From NCBI GenBank assembly GCA_016202725.1, contig JACQOD010000043.1:1-11919 (forward strand): DNA of 11,919 bases, given 5' to 3'. Source of the stretch: Candidatus Aenigmatarchaeota archaeon. GTDB taxonomy: Archaea > Aenigmatarchaeota > Aenigmatarchaeia > QMZP01. How positions within the stretch are numbered: position 1 is the stretch's first letter; every line of letters starts with the position of its first letter. The notes under the pieces are model-generated. The model was not told the DNA's origin, did no database searches, and worked only from the letters and a program-made list of their open reading frames with translations. Both the position numbers and the translations under genes were made by a program. Shown one piece after another: positions 1 through 5,571 of the stretch.

Positions 1-327
1 AAGTATCTTCGTCTTCTGTAGTTCCTTCCCGGATAAAACATACCCCTCATCTTCACTTAAGAGCAAAACTAGAAACCAATTATACCCCTCTTTTTTGCTT
101 TCTATGTCCAGCATTCCTATCTCGTCTTTGCCGATACCCCAAAATCCACTTTTCAATTTATTTTTTTCGTTGTTAACATCACTTTCCTTGACGCATATAT
201 CGATACGTTTACTCGGTATAGTCCAAATCTTTATAGTCCAGATATTAAGCCTATTTCTGGGTCTGGTAACCTCAACTTCATTTCCTAGTCTTCCAATAAA
301 CTTGGAAACCTGACCTCCCCCCTTCAT
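1..327 (-). CDS. Partial hypothetical protein, AT-rich, runs off the left edge
   Basis: This frame is open from an ATG at 327 to the window edge, about 109 codons with no stop, so the C-terminus lies outside. The protein begins MKGGGQVSKFIGRLGNEVEV and continues with a mixed K/E/I/W composition (IWTIKIWTIPSKRIDICV, then GFWGIGKDEIGMLDIESK, then YNWFLVLLLSEDEGYVLSGK), which reads like a soluble alpha/beta protein. I do not recognise a family. An in-frame TAA lies 27 nt upstream of the ATG. GGGGTG sits 7 nt before the ATG, and an AT-rich AATTAAG box lies about 28 nt upstream, so either kind of initiation is possible. Codons are AT-rich, unlike argS and the other central genes, which suggests a different origin. 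The opposite-strand frame at 95-313 is hydrophobic low-complexity shadow. Confidence 0.6.
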   Translation of the reverse strand, partial: MKGGGQVSKFIGRLGNEVEVTRPRNRLNIWTIKIWTIPSKRIDICVKESDVNNEKNKLKSGFWGIGKDEIGMLDIESKKEGYNWFLVLLLSEDEGYVLSGKELQKTKIL

Positions 328-361
328 TTCCACGCACCCCAGAATTTCTTTTTCTTAATTG

Positions 362-670
362 TTACATGACACCCCATATGTCACCAGCTCTTCGCTTGGC
401 CCTGTAGACCCGTAGGGGAGTCTGGTATTTAAGGCTTGAATGAGGGGTCCGGTTGTACTCCTTCTGGTACTCCCCAAACAACTGGTTCGCGTGGTCGAGG
501 TCCCTGACCTCGAACCGGTTCAGGTACCGCTTCACCTTCTTCACCACGGCCTCCGCCTTGCCGTTGCATTGGGGGTTGTAGGGCCTGGTGTGGATGGGCT
601 TCGTCCCTGCATCACGGCACAGCTCGCCCCAGGCTTTGGTGTACACCTTCCCGCAGTCGGTCAGGACCTG
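362..670 (-). pseudogene. C-terminal fragment of a DDE (rve-type) transposase, IS481/IS3-like
   Basis: Reading leftwards from about 670, the frame gives QVLTDCGKVYTKAWGELC, then HTRPYNPQCNGKAEAVVKK, and ends near RTPHSSLKYQTPLRVYRAK. This is the second half of an integrase-core catalytic domain: the Asp of LTD-x-G is the second acidic residue of the DDE triad, and the Glu of NGKAE is the third. The RPHSSL-x-TP-x-x-Y ending is typical of IS481/IS3 relatives. The N-terminal HTH and the first catalytic Asp are missing: the similarity stops at about 668-672, exactly where an unrelated phosphodiesterase fragment begins on the other strand. The usual TDNG is TDCG here. The gene cannot make an active transposase. 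The exact IS family is uncertain. Confidence 0.8.
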
Positions 671-924
671 CCCACCTGCAGGCCTTCCGCCGGCAGGGCA
701 TGCACGGCATCATGCAGTCCACCATCCCGCCCTCCACCACCATCGCCTGGGGCGCCTTCGCCTCCGGTCACGACGCCAGCGGGCTGGAGTTCTATGCCTA
801 CACCTACCGGGAGGGAACGAAGACGCGCCTCTACAACTCCTCCCATATCCAGGTCCCGCGGCTGTGGGATCTCCTCAGCAAGGCGGGCAAGCGGGTGGCG
901 CTCCTCAACGTCCCCCTCACCTAG
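670..924 (+). pseudogene. Fragment of a type I phosphodiesterase / AP-superfamily phosphohydrolase
   Basis: The frame from about 670 reads AHLQAFRRQGMHGIMQST, then IPPSTTIAWGAFASGHDASG, then SSHIQVPRLWDLLSKAGK and RVALLNVPLT. This is the characteristic second segment of nucleotide pyrophosphatase/AP-superfamily enzymes, with the P-x-T-x-x-AW-x-x-F-x-[ST]G active-site region and the helix before NVP-x-TYPP. Full-length members run to several hundred residues; about 84 codons remain. The N-terminal strand with the first metal-binding Asp is missing and the fragment abuts transposase debris. The frame ends at TAG (922-924), where relatives have Tyr of TYPP. The next codons still read PPAP, so the TAG looks like a nonsense mutation, after which similarity fades. 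No start or promoter is retained; dead remnant. Confidence 0.75.
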
Positions 925-1018
925 CCCCCCGCCCCGAAACAGCAGCATTCCTCTCCGTTTTCTGAAAGGCGGTAGCAATAGCGTCCCATGCGCTACTTGG
1001 AAAGGAAGAGCGATCCCT

Positions 1019-2701
1019 TCACATCTTCTCAGGAACCTGGATGCCCAGCAATTGCAAGGCAGTGGCCAGGGTGGTGTGCACGGCCCTGACCAGCGCCAAG
1101 CGAGCCTCCCGCTCGCCCGGCTCTGCCCGCAGGACCGAGAGGTTCTGGTAGAACTCGTTGAAGCAGGTAGCGAGGTGGTAGGCGTAGTTTGCCAGGTAGT
1201 GGGGCCTGCGATCCCTGGCAGCGCGCAGGACCTCGTCCGGGAAGGCCAGGATGGTCCTGAGGAGGAGGCGCTCGCGCTTGTCGTTCAAGAGCGCGGCATG
1301 GAAGCCCGGCCCCCAGGCTCCTGCCTTCTCCATGATGGACCGGGCCCGGGCGCAGGTGTACTGGAGGTAGGGAGCGGCATTGCCGTCGAAGGACAGGGCC
1401 TGCGCCCAGTCGAAGACAATGACCTTCTCGGGAGACTGCTTCACCAGGTCGTAGACAATGGCCCCCATCCCCACCTGCCGGGCGATGTCCTGCAGGTTTT
1501 TCTCCTTGGAGTGCTGCTGGGTCACCTCCAGGGCGTGGGCGACCACCTCCTCCCTGAGCTCGTCGTAGGTGATGATGTCGCCGGTCCGGGAGGACATCTT
1601 CCCCGAGGAGAGGTTCACCAGCTCGTAGGGGAGGTGGACCTCCTTCCTGGCCAGGGCCGGGGAGAACTTCCCGAGGGAGGCGATCAGCTGCCTGAAGTGG
1701 AGCTGCTGCTCCGCAGCCACCACGTGGATGAGCTGGCTGGGGTGGAACTCCTTCTCCTGGAGTTCGGCCAGGGCGAAGTCCTTGGCTGAATACAGGGGGG
1801 TCTGGTCCTGGGTGAGGAGGACCCAGATCCCCAGGCCCTCCTTCTCCAGGTCCATGACGATGGCCCCCTGGGAGAGCTTGGCCACCTTGCGCGTGAGCAG
1901 GTTCCGGGAGATCTCAGCGCCGCGCGCCTCCACCTCGCCCTCGAAGTACAGCCGCCGGAAGGAGACCCCGAAGTCCTGGTAGATCCGCTGGAAGTCCTCC
2001 AGGCTCCATTTCCTGGTTTTTTCCCAGAGCTGGACCAGGCGCTTGTCGCGGGCGTACAGCTGCTTGTTCAGCTCCCGGACCTCCTCCTCCTTCTTGGGGT
2101 GGCCCTCGACCGCCTTGGAAGCCAGGGCATAGACTTCGCCCAGCCACCGGCCCTTCCCCTTGGCAGGCTCCTTGGGCTTGAGGTGCTGGAGGCCCCAGAG
2201 GACCTTGGCCACGTGGGGGCCGATGTCCCCCTGGTAGTTGACCCGGATCACCGCGCAGCCCGCGTGCTCCAGCACCCGGCAGAGGGCCTCCCCCAGGACG
2301 ATGTTCCGGCAGTGGCCGATGTGGAAGGCCTTGTGGGTGTTGGGCTGGGCATACTCCACCAGTATGCGCTCCTTCCGTGCAGGGGCCTTGCCCCAGCCTG
2401 GCTGGGCAGCGGCCTTGAGGAGCCTGCTCCCGAGGGCGGCCCAGTCTGCCGTGAAGTTCAGGTAGGGCCCCTGGGAGGTGACCACCCGGATCAGGCCCCG
2501 GGGCTTGATCTTGCCAGCCAGCTCCTGGGCAATCAGGGGCGGGGCTTTTCTGTATTTTTTCGCAAGAGAAAAGCAGGGAAAGGCCAAGTCTGCGTCAATA
2601 TCCGGGGGCGGAGCTTCCAGGGTGACCTGGTCACGGGGGATGTGCGCTGCCCGCGCCACCACGGCCCGGACCTCGGCCTGGAACTCCTCCAGGAGGGTCA
2701 T
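1019..2701 (-). CDS. argS: Arginyl-tRNA synthetase (class Ia)
   Basis: This cytoplasmic enzyme charges tRNA-Arg with arginine using ATP. The 560-residue product has the normal length and order: an N-terminal additional domain (about 1-90), then the Rossmann catalytic domain with PNTHKAFHIGH (HIGH motif at 127-130), VNYQGDIGPH (about 154-163), HVVAAEQQLHFRQL (about 326-339) and the KMSKS-type loop SGKMSSR (about 366-372). The anticodon-binding region starts at SFDGNAAPYLQYTCARARSI, and the protein ends in LLGIQVPEKM, close to the usual ArgRS terminus. The chosen ATG begins MTLLEEFQ; a TATA-like box lies 26 nt upstream, so the mRNA is probably leaderless. The frame stays open for another 102 codons upstream, but that part is low-complexity and crosses the divergent promoter. 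It stands alone, divergent from the gene at 2826. Confidence 0.96.
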   Translation of the reverse strand: MTLLEEFQAEVRAVVARAAHIPRDQVTLEAPPPDIDADLAFPCFSLAKKYRKAPPLIAQELAGKIKPRGLIRVVTSQGPYLNFTADWAALGSRLLKAAAQPGWGKAPARKERILVEYAQPNTHKAFHIGHCRNIVLGEALCRVLEHAGCAVIRVNYQGDIGPHVAKVLWGLQHLKPKEPAKGKGRWLGEVYALASKAVEGHPKKEEEVRELNKQLYARDKRLVQLWEKTRKWSLEDFQRIYQDFGVSFRRLYFEGEVEARGAEISRNLLTRKVAKLSQGAIVMDLEKEGLGIWVLLTQDQTPLYSAKDFALAELQEKEFHPSQLIHVVAAEQQLHFRQLIASLGKFSPALARKEVHLPYELVNLSSGKMSSRTGDIITYDELREEVVAHALEVTQQHSKEKNLQDIARQVGMGAIVYDLVKQSPEKVIVFDWAQALSFDGNAAPYLQYTCARARSIMEKAGAWGPGFHAALLNDKRERLLLRTILAFPDEVLRAARDRRPHYLANYAYHLATCFNEFYQNLSVLRAEPGEREARLALVRAVHTTLATALQLLGIQVPEKM

Positions 2702-2721
2702 GCCCCTACTAGGAGTGGGGC
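2702..2721 (-). promoter_or_regulatory. Hairpin directly upstream of the argS start codon
   Basis: On the argS strand GCCCC-ACT-CCT-AGT-A-GGGGC ends immediately before the ATG: a GCCCC/GGGGC stem, a bulged A, an ACT/AGT stem and a 3-nt loop. If transcription starts at the ATG the hairpin is only in DNA. If a longer leader is made from the inverted repeat farther upstream, the hairpin would hide the AGGGG that could pair with 16S rRNA. The structure is seen; any role is inference. Confidence 0.35.
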
Positions 2722-2731
2722 TACAAAAAGG
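2722..2731 (-). promoter_or_regulatory. TATA-like box of argS
   Basis: On the minus strand this reads CCTTTTTGTA, centred 26 nt before the argS ATG. The spacing is what an archaeal TATA box needs for transcription to start at the A of the ATG. The sequence is a weak match, so the call leans on spacing shared with neighbouring genes. Confidence 0.4.
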
Positions 2732-2763
2732 TATCCCTTGGCCAGCCCGCGGGCCGTGAGGGG

Positions 2764-2782
2764 ATTGGAATAATATTCCAAT
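2764..2782. promoter_or_regulatory. Perfect 8-bp inverted repeat in the divergent argS / 2826 promoter region
   Basis: ATTGGAAT-AAT-ATTCCAAT is an 8+3+8 perfect inverted repeat and an AT island inside GC-rich DNA. It lies 62 bp upstream of the argS ATG and 43 bp upstream of the start at 2826. It could be a dimeric regulator site or a bidirectional TATA region giving short leaders to both genes. There is no T-tract, so a terminator is unlikely. Confidence 0.5.
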
Positions 2783-2825
2783 AGGGGAAGGCTTTTCTCC
2801 CCCCGCGCCAAAGGAGGGCATGGGG

Positions 2826-3398
2826 ATGCTGAAGCCCGGGGAGAAGGCCTTCTTGAGGGGGCTGGACCTCCAGGAGGCGGGTTTCGCCCCCCAAGGAAGC
2901 CGCTGCAGCGCCTGCGGGGACAAGGTGATGTTCTTCTTTCTTGTCCCGGCCCCGAGGCAAAAAAGGGGGAACCCTCCGCATCGCTGCGCCTCTCGCCGCC
3001 ATCGCATCGGGGGTCCTGCTCACCCTCCGTCTTCAGGCACGCTTACCCTCTGCTCCCGCTGCGCCTCCTTCACGAGGGGGAAACCCCAGCCCCTTCTCAG
3101 GGAGTTCAAGCATACCCTCGACTGGACCCTCCTCCGCGAGGGGAGGGGCTACCAGGACCTCCGGGAGACGATCACCTTCTCTCAAGCCAGGGAGCGGCTC
3201 GAGCAACTCCGCCAGAGCCAGCAACCCCTGGCCGACCAGGTCCGTTCCCTGCCCGCTGCAGCAGCTGACCAGTTCATCCAGCAGCTCCTGGCCAAGCAGG
3301 CGCGCTACGCCCTCTCCCCGAAACAAATGGCCTGCCTCGAACGCTTCCTCGCCAGCGGCGGGAAACGACCGCCGCGCGCCAAGAGGAAGAAAGAGTAG
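2826..3398 (+). CDS. Hypothetical protein with two CxxC pairs and a basic tail
   Basis: I do not recognise a family. The 190-residue product has CSACG near residue 27 and CSRC near residue 75, which could form a zinc ribbon, joined by a Pro/Arg/His-rich linker. It continues as a helical segment (FKHTLDWTLLREGRGYQDLR, then FSQARERLEQLRQSQQPLAD), a stretch of DQFIQQLLAKQARYALSPKQ, and ends in the strongly basic KRPPRAKRKKE, consistent with nucleic-acid or ribosome contact. The start is the second of two in-frame ATGs: GGAGG at 2813-2817 is 8 nt before 2826 but only 2 nt before the ATG at 2820. If the mRNA is leaderless the earlier ATG would fit. The middle linker is compositionally poor, so an undetected indel there cannot be excluded. 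Confidence 0.6.
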   Translation: MLKPGEKAFLRGLDLQEAGFAPQGSRCSACGDKVMFFFLVPAPRQKRGNPPHRCASRRHRIGGPAHPPSSGTLTLCSRCASFTRGKPQPLLREFKHTLDWTLLREGRGYQDLRETITFSQARERLEQLRQSQQPLADQVRSLPAAAADQFIQQLLAKQARYALSPKQMACLERFLASGGKRPPRAKRKKE

Positions 3399-3584
3399 CC
3401 CACATGGGAGGATGGTGTTCTTCTTGCGGCAACGTTCTAATGTCATGTCGGATTGCCTCGTTACCGCCCTCTTACGAGGGGGGAATAACCGGCAAAAAAT
3501 GACGCGGAAGAGAAACCGCGGAATGCCGTCAAACTTCATAAGCCGCCAGGAGAAGACAATAGTGGAGGGAACGAGGAAGGAACC

Positions 3585-3785
3585 ATGGGCCTGGAGACGA
3601 ATTACGATTATTTCATGAAGGCTGACTTGACCGCTTACCGCGACCAGTGGATTGCCATCGTGGACTGCAGGGTCGTACGCGCGGGACACAGTGCCCGCAA
3701 GGTTTACGAGGAGGTCTGCAAGCAGTTCCCGAAGAAGCGCCCGCTACTTGCCAAGATCCCCGGTCCGCGCATCATGATTCTATGA
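3585..3785 (+). CDS. DUF5678-like small protein, copy 1
   Basis: This 66-residue protein is built around TAYRDQWIAIVDCRVVRAG, then KVYEEVCKQFPKKRPLLAKI and a C-terminal MIL. The Y-R-x-x-W-[IV]-A-x-V-D ... G ... E-E ... P-L-L-x-K-[IV]-P pattern matches, to my knowledge, the DUF5678 family, whose function is unknown. It is about 56% identical (37/66, counted by eye) to the protein at 5985-6185. Its TGA stop overlaps the ATG of a retropepsin stub in the same ATGA arrangement as the intact copy, so this is a second copy of the module. The upstream 186 bp hold no convincing TATA box at the usual spacing and only a weak purine-rich GAGGAAGG before the ATG. The usual Gly of VDG is Cys here. It may be a relic that still reads. 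Confidence 0.7.
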   Translation: MGLETNYDYFMKADLTAYRDQWIAIVDCRVVRAGHSARKVYEEVCKQFPKKRPLLAKIPGPRIMIL

Positions 3786-3838
3786 TGATGACGTTCCGGT
3801 ACCGGGCCGTCGGTCGCCCCGGTCCCTTTCCTCAATAG
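3782..3838 (+). pseudogene. Truncated retropepsin-like gene, only the first 18 codons
   Basis: After the ATGA overlap the frame reads MMMTFRYRAVGRPGPFPQ and stops. The intact paralogue at 5572-5988 starts MTMRFRYRAVDRPAPFPPDP, so 14 or so residues align before the match ends at about 3832. The TAG stop (3836-3838) is formed by the 3' end of the tRNA-Gln gene on the opposite strand. The catalytic Asp (about residue 42 in the intact copy) is lost, so no protease can be made. Confidence 0.7.
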
Positions 3839-4009
3839 CCCCGGGCGGATTCGAACCACCGTCAGCGGGTATCTTCTCACGCTCTTTCATCGCCTTGCGG
3901 CTCAATGCTTTGGCGTCAGGGGGCCTGCGGCTCCCTTTCCGCTCAAGCCTTTTTGTGGAAAAAGGCCTGATCCAAAGCCCGCTATGCTTGACCGCTACAC
4001 CACGGGGCT
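3836..4009 (-). tRNA. tRNA-Gln (anticodon UUG) with a 101-nt intron
   Basis: Reading leftwards from 4009, the acceptor AGCCCCG pairs fully with CGGGGCT. U8 and A14 are present, the D stem is GTGT/GCAT, the anticodon stem GCGGG/CCCGC, the anticodon loop CTTTGGA with anticodon TTG, the variable loop TGAC, and the T arm GGTGG-TTCGAAT-CCGCC. The discriminator is A and CCA is not encoded. Exon 1 is 4009-3972 (to position 37) and exon 2 is 3870-3836, giving a 73-nt mature tRNA. A TATA box lies 27 nt upstream. The 3' end abuts the truncated retropepsin copy. It reads glutamine CAA codons. Confidence is high because all four stems and the splice geometry agree. Confidence 0.95.
3871..3971 (-). other. 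tRNA-Gln intron between positions 37 and 38, canonical BHB
   Basis: The fold is: outer helix GCGGG/CCCGC; 3-nt bulge AUA on the 3' side; 4-bp helix CUUU/GAAG; 3-nt bulge GGA on the 5' side; inner UCA/UGA pairs. Cutting after the second nucleotide of each bulge (GG^A and AU^A) releases exactly 101 nt and restores a 7-nt anticodon loop. This is the site used by the archaeal splicing endonuclease. Inside the intron GCCTTTTT/AAAAAGGC (3947-3966) makes a perfect 8-bp hairpin with a 4-nt loop. No protein is encoded. Confidence 0.9.
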
Positions 4010-4032
4010 GTACCTACTGTTGGTCGCAGGGG

Positions 4033-4040
4033 AATAAAAG
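4033..4040 (-). promoter_or_regulatory. TATA box of tRNA-Gln
   Basis: The minus strand reads CCTTTTATTCC across 4032-4042, centred 27 nt before the tRNA 5' end. This is a good archaeal TATA box at the expected distance. Confidence 0.75.
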
Positions 4041-4093
4041 GCGCGGGAGGCGCACGAGGGGTTCTGCGGGAAGATGCAGCAGGCTTATGCCGA

Positions 4094-4114
4094 CTTGGGG
4101 GGAGAACTCCCAAG
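4094..4114 (-). terminator. Hairpin just past the winged-helix gene
   Basis: CTTGGG and CCCAAG form a 6-bp stem with a 9-nt loop, 4 bp beyond the stop codon of the gene at 4118-4336. It is not followed by a T-run, so it may be an mRNA 3' end structure rather than a true terminator. Confidence 0.3.
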
Positions 4115-4117
4115 ACC

Positions 4118-4336
4118 TCATTCGCCTTTCAGGGCGCGGATGCCGGCCTTGGTGATCACGATGTAGTTGCCCATGTTCTCGACCTTGTCCACCCAGCCCC
4201 TGCCCTGCAGGCGCGAGAGGACCACATCGAGGGCGTCCAGGTTCTCCTTGGTGGCGATGCGGGCCAGCTCCCCTTTGGTCAGGAGGTGGCGCTCGTCCAG
4301 GAGTTCGAGGATGCGCTTCTCGCTCTCTTGCAGCAT
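4118..4336 (-). CDS. Winged helix-turn-helix DNA-binding protein
   Basis: The 72-residue product is nearly all one wHTH domain: helix 1 SEKRILELLDERHLLT (about 5-20), helix 2 KGELARIATK, recognition helix LDALDVVLSRLQGRG (about 33-47), the wing WVDKVENMGNYIVITKAG, and a short last helix. This matches small MarR/ArsR-like or truncated archaeal regulators in layout. It is predicted to bind DNA, probably as a dimer, in the cytoplasm. A TATA box lies 27 nt upstream, flanked by an inverted repeat that could be its own operator. AGGAGGG also lies 2 nt before the ATG, too close for a normal Shine-Dalgarno, so a leaderless start is favoured. The promoter overlaps the end of the upstream gene. The regulated genes are unknown. 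Confidence 0.75.
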   Translation of the reverse strand: MLQESEKRILELLDERHLLTKGELARIATKENLDALDVVLSRLQGRGWVDKVENMGNYIVITKAGIRALKGE

Positions 4337-4352
4337 ACCCTCCTATGGGGCG

Positions 4353-4369
4353 CGAAACTATTTATTTCG
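4353..4369 (-). promoter_or_regulatory. TATA box of the winged-helix gene inside an inverted repeat
   Basis: The minus strand reads CGAAA-TAAATAG-TTTCG: a 5-bp inverted repeat framing the TATA-like AAATAAATAG. The TATA centre is 27 nt before the ATG at 4336. Placement over the TATA box would suit repression by a dimer, possibly the encoded wHTH protein. The TAA at 4362-4364 is also the likely stop of the upstream gene. Confidence 0.5.
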
Positions 4370-5002
4370 GTTCCTTGCCCTTCTGTTCCCTGGGGGGCGC
4401 CTTGGGGCCGTAGTTCTTGAACCATTCCGTTCCCGGCGAGAGCGCCAAGCGGCAGAATGCTCCCCTGCGGTTCCAATCGCATCGCCCGTGCGGAGGGGCC
4501 CGAAGACGGCCCCGCTCCGCCTGCCCGCCTTATACTCCGCCCTGTTCCCGATGATGACGATATCCTCTGCTGGATCGCGCCATGCCGTGAGGATGGGCGC
4601 CAGGGCGGGCTCATGCCAGCCGATGCAGCCGGCCTCCCGCTTGCTCGGGTCACCGCGCCGGCAGCGCAGCCACACCTGGCCGCAGGGTGCGATATCAACG
4701 AACTTGGCCGGGCTTTCGCGAGGAGGGATGTCGAGGGTGCACAGCTCCCCGTCAGCCATTCGCACGTCACCGTTCCGCAACGAGCCCCGCAGAGCCCCGC
4801 TTTCGCGTGCCCGCCGGTATTCTTCCCGGCTGCCAATGCATGCCTCCGGGGACTGGGCAAGGAACGGACGTTGCGAAAGCAGGTGCCGCCCGATAGAGCC
4901 CGTTATTTCTTCGCGCACATCTCCCCGGGGATAGCACTTCACGCGCTCGGACACGAACCCCCGGAGGTCCCGGGGGGTGACGATCCTTGGATCGGGGAGC
5001 AT
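4362..5002 (-). CDS. Hypothetical protein, probable frameshift near the 3' end
   Basis: I do not recognise the family. From ATG 5002 the protein starts MLPDPRIVTPRDLRGFVSER and includes KFVDIAPCGQVWLRCRRGD and GCIGWHEPALAPILTAWRD, a plausible soluble, Cys/Trp-containing fold. The uninterrupted frame ends at 4358 (214 residues), but after about residue 160 its third codon positions become A/T-rich and the sequence turns into Arg-rich tail. The -1 frame from about 4490-4528 onward is GC3-rich and reads PPHGRCDWNRRGAFCRL, then SPGTEWFKNYGPKAPPREQK, ending at TAA 4362-4364. So one base is probably missing in the G/C runs here, or the gene is broken. The start is chosen by a TATA box 25 nt upstream; an ATG at 5056 is too close to the divergent promoter. 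Confidence 0.6.
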
Positions 5003-5022
5003 ATGCACATCCCACTGTCCGT

Positions 5023-5030
5023 GAATATAA
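5023..5030 (-). promoter_or_regulatory. TATA box of the gene at 4362-5002
   Basis: The minus strand reads AGTTATATTCAC, centred 25 nt before the ATG at 5002. This spacing decides the start codon for the gene. Confidence 0.55.
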
Positions 5031-5059
5031 CTAGCGTGGCCAAAGCCGTGCCGCATGCC

Positions 5060-5069
5060 TATTTAAATA
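5060..5069 (+). promoter_or_regulatory. TATA box of the SecB-like gene
   Basis: TATTTAAATA is a strong palindromic TATA box centred about 25 nt before the ATG at 5089, in otherwise GC-rich DNA. Transcription would start at or beside the ATG. Confidence 0.75.
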
Positions 5070-5088
5070 CCCCGGGCAAAACAGGGCT

Positions 5089-5508
5089 ATGCCCATCATC
5101 GGACTGAACTTCACCGCCGTGCAGGCCACGCGCTCGAACAAGCCCGTGTCCGGGGAGATCAAGGTGAACTCCACCCCCACGATCACCGCGGTGAAGGAAA
5201 TCACCATGAGGAGCCTCAAGGACAAGGCCATCACCATGGAGTTTGAATTTGCGACTGACTACCAGCCCGACATCGGCGAGATCAAGCTGGGCGGCAACAT
5301 CGTGTTCATCGCGGACAACAACAAGGACGTCCTGGACCAGTGGGGCAAGGAGAAGACCTTGCCCGAGGACGTCTCGGTGGAGATCCTGAACCATTTGTTC
5401 CGCAGGTGCCTGGTGAAGATCGCCACCCTGGCCGAGGACCTCCAGCTCCCGCCCCCGCTGGACATCCCCCGGGTCGTGAAGAAGGCCGCGGCAGAAAAGG
5501 CGAGGTAG
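5089..5508 (+). CDS. Small conserved protein, SecB-like fold suspected
   Basis: The 139-residue protein begins MPIIGLNFTAVQATRSNKPV. It has alternating beta-strand patterns (KAITMEFEFATDYQPDIGEI, then KLGGNIVFIADN) and a C-terminal helical part, EILNHLFRRCLVKIATLAED, followed by LQLPPPLDIPRV. The plan of four strands carrying a conserved 'ATD/Y' turn, then a long helix, then a Pro-rich LPPPLD segment resembles SecB, whose C-terminal helix is followed by PPLLLDPIDF. Archaeal SecB-like proteins exist (the Methanocaldococcus one is established), and a role in holding unfolded proteins is therefore a reasonable hypothesis, not a certainty. There is no signal peptide or membrane segment. A strong TATA box 25 nt upstream implies a leaderless mRNA. 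The gene is monocistronic; the next gene is convergent, ending at 5572. Confidence 0.75.
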   Translation: MPIIGLNFTAVQATRSNKPVSGEIKVNSTPTITAVKEITMRSLKDKAITMEFEFATDYQPDIGEIKLGGNIVFIADNNKDVLDQWGKEKTLPEDVSVEILNHLFRRCLVKIATLAEDLQLPPPLDIPRVVKKAAAEKAR

Positions 5509-5571
5509 GGCTCCGGCCGCAGGAAGGCTTCTACAGCACGATCAGGTTGCACGCAGATGTCCTAACATTCC

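Noticed and set aside
95..313. 72-codon hydrophobic frame on the + strand
   Set aside because: It is antisense to the open minus-strand frame 1-327, which has better amino-acid composition and a plausible start.
440..1789. Long + strand frame of 449 codons
   Set aside because: It is the complement of argS and the transposase fragment; the product is Gly/Leu/Pro/Val-rich without any domain, a normal effect of high GC3.
2702..3007. N-terminal extension of argS by 102 codons
   Set aside because: It crosses the divergent promoter, overlaps the 2826 gene and is not conserved-looking; the ATG at 2701 has a TATA box at proper spacing.
3033..3689. 218-codon minus-strand frame
   Set aside because: It is antisense to the CxxC protein and copy 1 of the DUF5678-like gene, and has no motif.
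4490..4528. Programmed -1 frameshift in the 4362-5002 gene
   Set aside because: No X-XXY-YYZ slippery heptamer in the right frame was found; a sequencing indel or real mutation is simpler.
4457..5107. 216-codon + strand frame
   Set aside because: It is antisense to the gene at 4362-5002 and runs across the TATA box and start of the SecB-like gene.
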